A stretch of 7,214 bases of DNA. It comes from Candidatus Zixiibacteriota bacterium (GTDB taxonomy: Bacteria; Zixibacteria; MSB-5A5; CAIYYT01). Location: the NCBI GenBank assembly GCA_963205155.1, contig CAUJJY010000125.1:1-7214 (forward strand). The letters run 5' to 3'. The first letter of the stretch is position 1. Every line of letters starts with the position of its first letter. The position numbers and the translations under genes are program-made. This document shows, piece by piece, positions 1 through 6,393 of this stretch. Under the pieces are notes generated by a model. That model was given only the letters and a program-made list of their open reading frames with translations, was not told the DNA's origin and did not search any database.

Positions 1-606
1 TACGAACACGCCCACGAATCGCCGCGCACCATGACCACGCCGCTGATCGTGCTGGGTGTTCTCTCGGTCTGCGCCGGTTGGGTAGCAATTCCGTGGCTCT
101 CCCATGGCTACTCGTCGTTTGCTTATCTCCATGAACCACACCACGCCGAAGCACACATCAGCATCATGCTGATTTCGACGCTGGTAGCATTCTCCGGTAT
201 CGGGCTTGCCTATCTGATGTACATCAAGAAAGCGATCTCGCCCCAGGCGCTGGGAACCAAATTCAAGGGAATTTACACGCTGCTGTACAACAAGTGGTAT
301 TTTGATGAAATCTATGATGCCGCCATTATCAAGCCGACACTTGCATTCACCAATGTATTGTGGTCGTTTGATAACGGTGTCATCGATTGGATTGTTAACG
401 CCTTTGGCAGATTCACGGTTTGGCTGTCGACGGTCAAGAACTGGATCGACGTGCACATCGTCGACGGCGCGGTCAACGGCCTTGGTTATACCATCTGGGC
501 GACCGGTGCCCTGTTGCGTCAGTTCCAAACCGGCAAAGTACAGTTGTATGGCTTCTTTATCATATTCGGCATCGTGTTGATGCTCATAGTGACTCGAGTT
601 GTATAG
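1..606 (+). CDS. nuoL: NADH-quinone oxidoreductase subunit L, C-terminal part (5' end outside window)
   Basis: This is the last 201 residues of NuoL, the distal proton-pumping antiporter-like subunit of respiratory complex I in the cytoplasmic membrane. The reading frame is open from base 1 and reads YEHAHESPRTMTTPLIVL, the conserved HESP..M..PL.. segment before a late membrane helix, so the ATG at 31 is an internal Met and not the start. Hydrophobic segments lie at about fragment residues 11-30 and 54-74. They are followed by the NKWYFDEIYD motif (97-106), which precedes the long amphipathic lateral helix (about 108-165) that runs along NuoM and NuoN. The RQFQTGKVQLY motif (173-183) then leads into the final anchoring helix (about 183-201). 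The stop is TAG at 604. nuoM follows after 24 bases, the normal L-M-N order. About two thirds of the protein is missing only because of the window edge. Confidence 0.96.
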   Translation, partial: YEHAHESPRTMTTPLIVLGVLSVCAGWVAIPWLSHGYSSFAYLHEPHHAEAHISIMLISTLVAFSGIGLAYLMYIKKAISPQALGTKFKGIYTLLYNKWYFDEIYDAAIIKPTLAFTNVLWSFDNGVIDWIVNAFGRFTVWLSTVKNWIDVHIVDGAVNGLGYTIWATGALLRQFQTGKVQLYGFFIIFGIVLMLIVTRVV

Positions 607-630
607 TCTGCTTCAGGCAGGAGTATAAAT

Positions 631-2130
631 ATGGACTTTCCGATTTTAAGTGTCATGATCTTCACCCCGCTCATCGGCATGCTCATTGTCATGCTGATGA
701 ACAAGGAGAAGACCGAACTGATCAAGTACACCTCCGTAGCGGTCAGCATCATTCCGCTGATCCTGTCGGTGATGTTGTGGTTCGGCTACGACTCATCGAC
801 GGCGGCGATGCAGTTCACTGAACGCTATGAGTGGATTCCGACGCTGTCGATTCAGTATTTCCTCGGCGTTGACGGCTTGTCCGTGCCGATGCTGTTCCTG
901 ACTGCGTTGCTGTCGACGATTTCGCTGATCGTATCGTTCCACATCAAGATCCGCGTCAAGGAGTACTTCGCGTTCTTCTTGTTGCTTGAAGCCGGAATGA
1001 TCGGCGTGTTTGCCGCGCTTGATTTCTTCCTGTTCTACGTTTTCTGGGAAGTGATGCTGGTGCCGATGTATTTCCTTATCGGAATCTGGGGCGGTCCGCG
1101 CAAGGAATATGCCGCCATCAAGTTCTTCCTGTACACACTCTTCGGATCAATCTTCATGCTGGTCGGAATTCTGATTCTCTATTTGAATTCCTCGCCGCAC
1201 ACTCTCGATATGATGGAACTGATCGCCCAGGGCAATCAATTCGCGCATTCACTGCAAATCCTGGTCTGGGTTTTCTTCTTCCTCGCATTTGCCATCAAGG
1301 TCCCGATCTTCCCGTTCCACACATGGTTGCCGGATGCCCACGTCGAGGCGCCAACGGCCGTCTCGATCATCCTTGCCGGTGTGCTGCTGAAAATGGGCAC
1401 CTACGGATTCCTCCGAATTAGTTATCCGATGCTTCCGCATGGGACGCAATATTTCGCCTATCCTTTCGCCATCCTCGGTGTCATCGGAATTATCTATGGC
1501 GCTCTCGTGTCGATGGCGCAAAAAGATCTCAAGAAGCTCGTCGCATACTCATCCGTCTCACACATGGGTTACTGTGTGCTGGGCATGGCGGTGTTCTTCA
1601 TCAACTCAAATGGACAGCCTCACACCACCGGATTGGCCGGCTGTATCTTCCAAATGTTCAGCCACGGTTTGATCACCGGCGCATTGTTCTTGCTGGTCGG
1701 CGTATTATATGACCGTGCCCATACTCGCGAGATTGCCGCTTTCGGCGGTCTGGGCGCCAAACTGCCGCTGTACACTGCATTGATGACGGTCTTTGCGATG
1801 GCGTCATTGGGTCTGCCCGGCATGTCGGGATTCGTAGCCGAGTTCATGGTCTTTGTCGGGGCGTTCGCCTCTCCGACCTACCAAGTCATGACCGGAATTG
1901 CTGTCATCGGCGTGGTGCTGACGGCAGCCTATATTCTGCGAATGGTTCAGAAGATGTTCTTGGGCGAATTCAACGTGAAATGGGCTGGCCTGACCGAGAT
2001 CAACGGTCGCGAGATTCTTGCCGTTGCGCCGCTGTTGATCCTCACCATCGCCTTGGGTGTGTATCCCAAGCCGTTGGTAACGATGATCTCGGCGACGTTG
2101 GAGAACATTGTCTTTATGGTGTCGAGGTAG
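631..2130 (+). CDS. nuoM: NADH-quinone oxidoreductase subunit M
   Basis: NuoM is the middle antiporter-like proton-pumping subunit of the complex I membrane arm. At 499 residues it is of normal family length and complete. The sequence is almost all membrane helix, with about 14 segments. The functional residues are visible: Glu140 in FWEVMLVPMY (equivalent to E. coli Glu144), Lys223 in AIKVPIFPFHTWLPDAHVEA (Lys234), Lys254 in LLKMGTYG (Lys265), and Glu404 in GFVAEFM (Glu407). The E. coli equivalences are from family knowledge, not from an alignment. A good Shine-Dalgarno site, CAGGAG at 618-623, sits 7 bases before the ATG. The stop is 3 bases from the nuoN start, so the two are surely co-transcribed. 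Reading every codon, I found no ATA, CTA or AGA, the strict codon choice of a well-expressed core gene. Confidence 0.98.
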   Translation: MDFPILSVMIFTPLIGMLIVMLMNKEKTELIKYTSVAVSIIPLILSVMLWFGYDSSTAAMQFTERYEWIPTLSIQYFLGVDGLSVPMLFLTALLSTISLIVSFHIKIRVKEYFAFFLLLEAGMIGVFAALDFFLFYVFWEVMLVPMYFLIGIWGGPRKEYAAIKFFLYTLFGSIFMLVGILILYLNSSPHTLDMMELIAQGNQFAHSLQILVWVFFFLAFAIKVPIFPFHTWLPDAHVEAPTAVSIILAGVLLKMGTYGFLRISYPMLPHGTQYFAYPFAILGVIGIIYGALVSMAQKDLKKLVAYSSVSHMGYCVLGMAVFFINSNGQPHTTGLAGCIFQMFSHGLITGALFLLVGVLYDRAHTREIAAFGGLGAKLPLYTALMTVFAMASLGLPGMSGFVAEFMVFVGAFASPTYQVMTGIAVIGVVLTAAYILRMVQKMFLGEFNVKWAGLTEINGREILAVAPLLILTIALGVYPKPLVTMISATLENIVFMVSR

Positions 2131-2133
2131 TCA

Positions 2134-3603
2134 ATGGCTGATCTACGGTTGATGCTGCCGGAGTTGATTCTTTTTGCGTGGGCGATGATGATGCTGATGT
2201 ATGGCGTCATCCGCAAAAATGTCGGCGGCAACACCATGATCTATCTGGCGATGCTTGGTGTCGTCATTACCGGCTTCAGCATCCCAATGACCGGTTACGG
2301 CATTGCCTTCGGCGGAACCTTCTTCGTCGACAAGGTATCTGTCTTCTTCAAGATGATCTTTCTCGGCGCGGCGTTTTTTGCCGCTGCGTCGTCATCCTCA
2401 CTTCTGGAGAAGCTCAAGAGCGACCACGGCGAATACTTCACCCTGATCCTGCTGTCGACCGTCGGCATGATGTTTCTCATTTCAACCAATGAGCTGATAA
2501 CGCTCTATGTGGCGCTCGAATTGACGACGATTCCGCTGTTCGTGTTGGCAGCGTACCGCAAAGACAGCCTCCAGTCCTCTGAGGCCGGCTTGAAGTACCT
2601 GATTCTCGGTGCGGTTTCGTCGGCAATCCTGTTGTACGGCATTTCGATGATCTATGGCCTGACCGGTACGACCTTCATTAATCTTGCCTTCGGCCGTCTG
2701 CTTGAACAGTCGCTCGGAATGTTGACCTTGACCCAGGAAGTCAACATGGCATTCATCATTGCGATGATCATGCTGATCGCCGGATTCGGCTTCAAATTGG
2801 CATTGGTGCCGTTTCACATGTGGGCACCGGACGTTTACGAGGGCGCACCCACGCCGGTCACGTCGTTCTTGTCAGTGGCTTCCAAGGGAGCAGGTGTAGC
2901 TGCTTTTGCCCGTTTGTTCTATTCCGCGCTGCCTTCCTTCGGCGAGTTCTATTGGGGAATCATGGTTGGTACTTTGGCGGCAGCAGCAATGATCATCGGC
3001 AATATCACCGCGGTGCTTCAGTCCAATGTCAAACGTATGCTCGCTTACTCATCGATTGCGCACGCCGGATACCTGTTGATCGGATTTGTTTCACTGCCGA
3101 CGACGGTCAATGACACACCTTTTGGTCCCGCCTCGATCATGTTCTATATGTTGGCTTATCTCTTCGCCAATATGGGCGCCTTTGCCTGCGCGATTGCCTT
3201 CGAAAAGAACTACGGTTCTTACGAAATCAAGGATTATCAGGGACTCGCAAAAGAGTCGCCCGCGCTGGCGCTGACATTCACAATATTCCTACTTTCATTG
3301 GCAGGTATACCACCGATGGTCGGATTCTTTGCCAAGTACTACATCTTCCTGGCCGGCTGGCCGAATTACTCCTGGCTTGTCATTGTCGGCATTTTGACTT
3401 CGGTGATCTCGTTGTACTATTATGCGAATATCGTGAAGCAGATGTATTTCAACCGTAACGAGACCGTTCTTGCCAAAGCGCACTTCGACAGCCCGCTGGT
3501 GATTACTCTGGTTCTCACTGTTGCCGGCACGATCCTGTTCGGCATTTTCCCCGAATCCGTGATCAAATTCGCCAACAACGCGTTTGATGCGTTCCCCTTT
3601 TAG
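2134..3603 (+). CDS. nuoN: NADH-quinone oxidoreductase subunit N
   Basis: NuoN is the third antiporter-like subunit of complex I, next to the quinone-site end of the membrane arm. It is 489 residues long, usual for the family, and begins with the characteristic MADLRLMLPELIL. The proton-path residues are present: Glu129 in YVALELTTIPLFVLAAY, Lys221 in GFGFKLALVPFHMWAPDVYE, Lys251 in SVASKGAG, and Lys401 in GIPPMVGFFAKYY. These match E. coli Glu133, Lys217, Lys247 and Lys395 by family knowledge. A GAGG Shine-Dalgarno at 2124-2127 lies inside the last codons of nuoM, 6 bases before the ATG, so ribosomes finishing nuoM can restart at once. It is the last nuo gene here; the next gene is unrelated and has its own likely promoter. 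It uses a few ATA codons but otherwise resembles nuoM. Confidence 0.98.
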   Translation: MADLRLMLPELILFAWAMMMLMYGVIRKNVGGNTMIYLAMLGVVITGFSIPMTGYGIAFGGTFFVDKVSVFFKMIFLGAAFFAAASSSSLLEKLKSDHGEYFTLILLSTVGMMFLISTNELITLYVALELTTIPLFVLAAYRKDSLQSSEAGLKYLILGAVSSAILLYGISMIYGLTGTTFINLAFGRLLEQSLGMLTLTQEVNMAFIIAMIMLIAGFGFKLALVPFHMWAPDVYEGAPTPVTSFLSVASKGAGVAAFARLFYSALPSFGEFYWGIMVGTLAAAAMIIGNITAVLQSNVKRMLAYSSIAHAGYLLIGFVSLPTTVNDTPFGPASIMFYMLAYLFANMGAFACAIAFEKNYGSYEIKDYQGLAKESPALALTFTIFLLSLAGIPPMVGFFAKYYIFLAGWPNYSWLVIVGILTSVISLYYYANIVKQMYFNRNETVLAKAHFDSPLVITLVLTVAGTILFGIFPESVIKFANNAFDAFPF

Positions 3604-3605
3604 TG

Positions 3606-3634
3606 TTGACTTAGCTGCCGCTTTTGCGTAGACT
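3606..3634 (+). promoter_or_regulatory. Sigma70-type promoter upstream of the DUF502 gene
   Basis: TTGACT at 3606-3611 matches the -35 consensus at 5 of 6 bases, and TAGACT at 3629-3634 matches the -10 consensus at 4 of 6. They are separated by exactly 17 bases. It begins just after the nuoN stop (TAG, 3601-3603). Transcription would be expected to start near 3641, giving a leader of only about 20 bases. This suggests that the DUF502 and EIIA-CBS genes form a unit that can be transcribed independently of nuo. It assumes E. coli-like sigma70 preference in this organism. Confidence 0.5.
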
Positions 3635-3639
3635 CTCAA

Positions 3640-3660
3640 TCGCCGATAAGGCGAATTTTT
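3640..3660 (+). terminator. Short hairpin with T5 tract abutting the DUF502 start (weak terminator or leader structure)
   Basis: TCGCC (3640-3644) pairs with GGCGA (3650-3654) around the loop GATAA, and TTTTT follows at 3656-3660, directly before the ATG. It has the shape of a weak intrinsic terminator for the nuo operon, but the stem is only 5 pairs. It also lies at the expected 5' end of the transcript from the promoter at 3606-3634. The right arm includes the GG of the likely Shine-Dalgarno, so it could instead modulate translation. Confidence 0.35.
3647..3651 (+). promoter_or_regulatory. Ribosome binding site (TAAGG) of the DUF502 gene, partly inside a hairpin
   Basis: TAAGG is complementary to the 3' end of bacterial 16S rRNA and sits 9 bases before the ATG at 3661. 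Its two G bases lie in the right arm of the hairpin at 3640-3654 and its TAA is in the loop. Folding would therefore partly mask it. No better Shine-Dalgarno is present in the spacer. Confidence 0.45.
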
Positions 3661-4299
3661 ATGAGCCCCGAAGGTAGTATTAGCAGAACATTCAAGAAAT
3701 ATATCATCTCCGGTGTATTAGTAATTGTCCCGTTGATAATTACCTACGTCGTACTCCGCTTCCTGCTAAGCTCGGTCGATGGTATCCTCTCGCCATTGCT
3801 AATTCGGTATCTCGGCTACGATATCCCCGGTTTGGGAATCGCCATCGTCGCGCTGTTGATCCTTCTCACCGGTGTATTGACGCACGGCGTGATTGGCCGC
3901 CAGGTCGTTGCTCTCTGGGATGCCCTGCTTGGTCGCGTGCCGTTTGTGCGCACGGTCTATCTGGCATCCAAACAACTCTTGCAGTCGATCACCAATCCCA
4001 AGGAAAGTATGTTCCAGCGGGTGGTCATCATTCCATACCCGCGCGAGGGGATGTATGTGTTTGCATTCGCGAGCAATGAGGTTAATATTGACACTGTGCC
4101 GGGAAATGATAGCTTCGTAGCAGTGTTTGTTCCGTCGACGCCGACACCGTTTACGGGCTTTACGTACCTGGTGAAGAAAGAGGAAGTTTATCCGACCACT
4201 ATTAGTGTGGAAGATGCGGTCAAGTTTATGGTATCAGGTGGAATTGTCGCTCCTGAATGGCTCATCAAGCGCCCCGCGGGAGAAGGGCTAATCCATTGA
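3661..4299 (+). CDS. DUF502 family (COG2928) membrane protein
   Basis: A 212-residue protein of the DUF502 family, which is widespread in bacteria and includes plant COV1. Its biochemical role is unknown. Two membrane helices are seen at about residues 14-36 and 57-77, joined by a short loop ending in the family motif IPGLG (55-59). After the second helix come a GR turn (79-80), the signature RVPFVRTVYLASKQ (92-105), and a soluble C-terminal domain with VFVPSTPTPFTG (156-166) and FMVSGG (189-194), both conserved in the family. Length is normal and no motif is missing. The ATG is supported by the TAAGG site and by the family's usual N-terminus of a few polar residues before the first helix. 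The TGA stop overlaps the TTG start of the EIIA-CBS gene, so the two are probably translationally coupled and may work together; that link is inference. Confidence 0.93.
   Translation: MSPEGSISRTFKKYIISGVLVIVPLIITYVVLRFLLSSVDGILSPLLIRYLGYDIPGLGIAIVALLILLTGVLTHGVIGRQVVALWDALLGRVPFVRTVYLASKQLLQSITNPKESMFQRVVIIPYPREGMYVFAFASNEVNIDTVPGNDSFVAVFVPSTPTPFTGFTYLVKKEEVYPTTISVEDAVKFMVSGGIVAPEWLIKRPAGEGLIH
4278..4287 (+). promoter_or_regulatory. Ribosome binding site that supports a TTG start
   Basis: GGGAGAAGGG, inside the last codons of the DUF502 gene, ends 8 bases before TTG at 4296. It is a strong purine-rich Shine-Dalgarno at the right distance for that start. It lies downstream of the alternative in-frame ATG at 4257 and therefore cannot serve it. 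Confidence 0.65.
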
Positions 4300-5201
4300 A
4301 ACTATCCAAACTTCTCTCGGATGACCTGGTGCTGGCGGATATGCCGGCGACGACTAAGAAGGAAGCGATTGCCTACTTGATCGATCGGATCAGCCAGCAG
4401 TTTCCCCTGCTGGACTGCGAGAAGATTTCCGCCGCCGTTGATGAACGCGAACGCATCGAAAATACCTCCTACGGCCACGGCTTCGCGTTTCCGCACGCAC
4501 GTACCGACGAAGTCCAGCGCATGTACATTGCGGTCGGCGTCAGTAAACGCGGACTGACCGACAAGACTCCGGACGGCATTCCGCTGCGGGCGGTTTGTTT
4601 AATGTTGACACCCTCCAATATTTCCCAACTTTATCTGCAGACACTGTCGGCTTTCGCGCGATTGGCTCGCAATGGCGAACATCTGAAGAAGATGCTCGAA
4701 GCTCAGACACCGGCGGAAGTCATCGACGTCATTACTAACTCGGGAGTGAAAGTGGATCGAGACCTGCTGGTTCGCGATATCATGGTAGAGAAGGTCATCA
4801 GTGTCACCCGCGAAACGACCCTCAAGGAAGTCGCCAATCTGCTCTACAAGCATCGTGTCGGCGCCATGCCGGTGGTAGACGAAGCAGGAGCCGTCGTCGG
4901 GCAGATTTCCAACCGCGACCTAATCCGCGCGGCATTGCCGGATTACAAATCGCTGATCAACAATCTATCGATGGCTCCCGACATCATGCCGTTTGACGAC
5001 CTGCTCAAAGCCGCCGAAAAGAAGACGGTTGGCGGAATCATGAATCCGGAACTGGCGACCACCAGCGAGGACACGCCGGTTGTCGAATTGGCGGCGTTGA
5101 TGATCTTCAAAAATCTCCGTATGGTGCCCGTGGCGCGCGACGGCAAGCTGGTCGGTGTGGTCGTTATCTCTGATATCGTCTCCAAAATCATCCGCGGCTA
5201 A
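4296..5201 (+). CDS. PTS EIIA type-2 domain protein with two CBS domains
   Basis: A 301-residue soluble protein. Residues about 1-148 form a PTS EIIA domain of the fructose/mannitol/nitrogen-PTS type. The phosphorylatable His67 sits in the signature GHGFAFPHARTDE (60-72), and the N-terminus MKLSKLLSDDLVLADM is typical of the domain. Two CBS domains follow. The first, about 160-213, has VRDIMVEKVISV, GAMPVVDE and GQISNRDLI. The second, about 246-300, has GGIMNPELATTSEDTP, RMVPVARDGKLVGVV and ISDIVSKI. CBS pairs commonly bind adenine nucleotides, so this looks like a regulator reading phosphorylation and energy state, not a sugar transporter; no EIIB, EIIC, HPr or EI gene is nearby. I chose TTG at 4296 because it overlaps the upstream stop (TTGA), has a strong Shine-Dalgarno and gives the family N-terminus. 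An ATG at 4257 would add 13 atypical residues. The target of regulation is unknown. Confidence 0.92.
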   Translation: MKLSKLLSDDLVLADMPATTKKEAIAYLIDRISQQFPLLDCEKISAAVDERERIENTSYGHGFAFPHARTDEVQRMYIAVGVSKRGLTDKTPDGIPLRAVCLMLTPSNISQLYLQTLSAFARLARNGEHLKKMLEAQTPAEVIDVITNSGVKVDRDLLVRDIMVEKVISVTRETTLKEVANLLYKHRVGAMPVVDEAGAVVGQISNRDLIRAALPDYKSLINNLSMAPDIMPFDDLLKAAEKKTVGGIMNPELATTSEDTPVVELAALMIFKNLRMVPVARDGKLVGVVVISDIVSKIIRG

Positions 5202-5202
5202 A

Positions 5203-5236
5203 CGCGAAACCGGCACAACTCCCGCTCGCGAAACCG
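5203..5236 (+). repeat. Exact 10-base direct repeat between the EIIA-CBS and terC-like genes
   Basis: CGCGAAACCG occurs at 5203-5212 and again at 5227-5236, 24 bases start to start, in a spacer of only 85 bases. Both copies lie upstream of the TerC/Alx gene. It could be a pair of regulator sites on roughly the same helix face, or chance. Confidence 0.5.
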
Positions 5237-5286
5237 TTCAATTCGACTTGCGCTTTCCCATCTGATTTACGATACTTCCGAGCCTT

Positions 5287-6243
5287 ATGACACAATTTTG
5301 GCTGTGGGCCGGTTTTATAGCTTTTGTGCTGGCGATGCTTGTCATCGATCTTGGCATTTTCAACCGCAAGGCGCACGCGATCAAGATGAAGGAAGCGCTG
5401 ATCTGGTGCACCATCTGGATCTCGCTGGCAGTACTGTTCTGCATCGGGACTTACATCTACAAGGGGCATCAAGCCGGACTGGAGTTCCTCACCGGTTATC
5501 TGATTGAGCTCTCGCTAAGTCTTGATAATCTTTTCGTTTTCCTGCTGATATTTTCCTATTTCCGCGTGGCGCCGACACTGCAGCACAAAGTGCTGTACTG
5601 GGGTATCTTGGGCGCTTTGATCATGCGTGCCGCGATGATCGCCGGCGGAATTGCCCTGATCACGAAATTCCACTGGATCATCTATGTCTTTGGTGCGTTC
5701 CTGGTGTTTACCGGCATCAAGATGCTAACCTCGGGCGACACCGAAATTCATCCCGACAAAAATCCGATCATCCGGCTGGCGCGCAAGCTATTCCCGGTGA
5801 CTCCGCAATATCACGGCGACCACTTCTTTGCCCGCATCGACGGACGCCTGTTTGCGACGCCGATGTTCCTGGTATTGCTGATGATTGAGACCACCGATTT
5901 GGTGTTTGCAGTCGATTCGATTCCGGCGATCCTGGCGATTACGCAGGACACGTTTATCGTGTACACTTCCAACGTGTTCGCGATTCTCGGTCTGCGGTCG
6001 TTCTATTTTGCGCTGGCGGGAATGTTCTACAAGTTCCGCTTCCTCAAGGTTGGTCTTTCGATCGTGCTCGCGTATGTCGGCGTGAAGATGCTGATCGCTG
6101 ACTTTTTCAAGATTCCCACGTTTATTTCTCTCGGTGTGATCGTCGTAACGATCGGCACTTCGATACTGGTGTCGTTCCTGATTCCGCCGAAGACCGAAGA
6201 GGTCGGCACCCCCGTCGATCCTAAGTCGCCTGATTCGCTGTAG
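5287..6243 (+). CDS. TerC/Alx family integral membrane protein (putative metal exporter)
   Basis: A 318-residue protein close in length to E. coli Alx (about 320) and with the family hallmarks. ELSLSLDNLFVFLLIF (74-89) carries acidic residues Glu74 and Asp80. MIETTDLVFAVDSIPAI (199-215) repeats the pattern with Glu201, Asp204 and Asp210. These paired motifs are thought to form the ion path. About nine hydrophobic segments are seen, with a polar loop at about 150-185 and a short charged C-terminal tail. Alx-type proteins are linked to manganese homeostasis and alkaline pH, and other TerC members to tellurite resistance or metal loading of exported enzymes; which applies here is open. The ATG at 5287 gives the usual N-terminus and there is no upstream in-frame ATG, but no clear Shine-Dalgarno precedes it. 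A weak promoter pair (TTGCGC 5248, GATACT 5271, 17 apart) would make the transcript nearly leaderless. Confidence 0.94.
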   Translation: MTQFWLWAGFIAFVLAMLVIDLGIFNRKAHAIKMKEALIWCTIWISLAVLFCIGTYIYKGHQAGLEFLTGYLIELSLSLDNLFVFLLIFSYFRVAPTLQHKVLYWGILGALIMRAAMIAGGIALITKFHWIIYVFGAFLVFTGIKMLTSGDTEIHPDKNPIIRLARKLFPVTPQYHGDHFFARIDGRLFATPMFLVLLMIETTDLVFAVDSIPAILAITQDTFIVYTSNVFAILGLRSFYFALAGMFYKFRFLKVGLSIVLAYVGVKMLIADFFKIPTFISLGVIVVTIGTSILVSFLIPPKTEEVGTPVDPKSPDSL

Positions 6244-6302
6244 GATTCTGACGGGGCGATTCCTTAAACCAGATCTGCTGATTTCCTCGCACACCTGCAT
6301 TA

Positions 6303-6345
6303 ATTGTCGTTGACTCAATAGTCGACAATGTTGTTTCTTATTGAG
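6303..6345 (+). terminator. Overlapping inverted repeats with T-rich tail, probable terminator after the terC-like gene
   Basis: GTTGACT (6309-6315) pairs with AGTCGAC (6320-6326) over a CAAT loop with one G-U pair. The stem can extend through a 3-base bulge to ATT/AAT at 6303-6305 and 6327-6329. The T-rich stretch GTTGTTTCTTATT follows at 6330-6342, which resembles an intrinsic terminator about 60 bases past the terC-like stop. A second exact 7-base inverted repeat, CTCAATA (6314-6320) and TATTGAG (6339-6345), overlaps the first and cannot form at the same time. Confidence 0.45.
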
Positions 6346-6393
6346 CACAAGACTTTAATATAGCTGTGCTGCCAATCTCCAGTCGGCGCAGAT

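Noticed and set aside
31..606. ATG at 31 as a separate gene start
   Set aside because: The frame is open to base 1 and the upstream residues YEHAHESPRT continue NuoL homology, so this Met is internal.
2482..2817. 111-codon open frame on the - strand inside nuoN
   Set aside because: Composition is typical of an antisense shadow (many Gln, Arg, His), and it lies wholly within a conserved nuoN.
4257..4295. ATG at 4257 as the start of the EIIA-CBS protein
   Set aside because: It has no good ribosome site, lies 43 bases inside the DUF502 gene, and adds residues outside the EIIA fold. The TTG at 4296 fits spacing, Shine-Dalgarno and family N-terminus better.
5788..6348. 186-codon open frame on the - strand opposite the TerC/Alx gene
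   Set aside because: Its product is low-complexity and rich in Arg, Gln and His, with no membrane or domain pattern. The + strand frame is a clear family member, so this is a shadow of its codon bias.
6310..6361. TTGACT at 6310 as the -35 box of a glycosyltransferase promoter
   Set aside because: No acceptable -10 box lies 16-18 bases downstream; the TTTAATATAG stretch near 6354-6363 is too far away. TTGACT is better explained as part of the inverted repeat.
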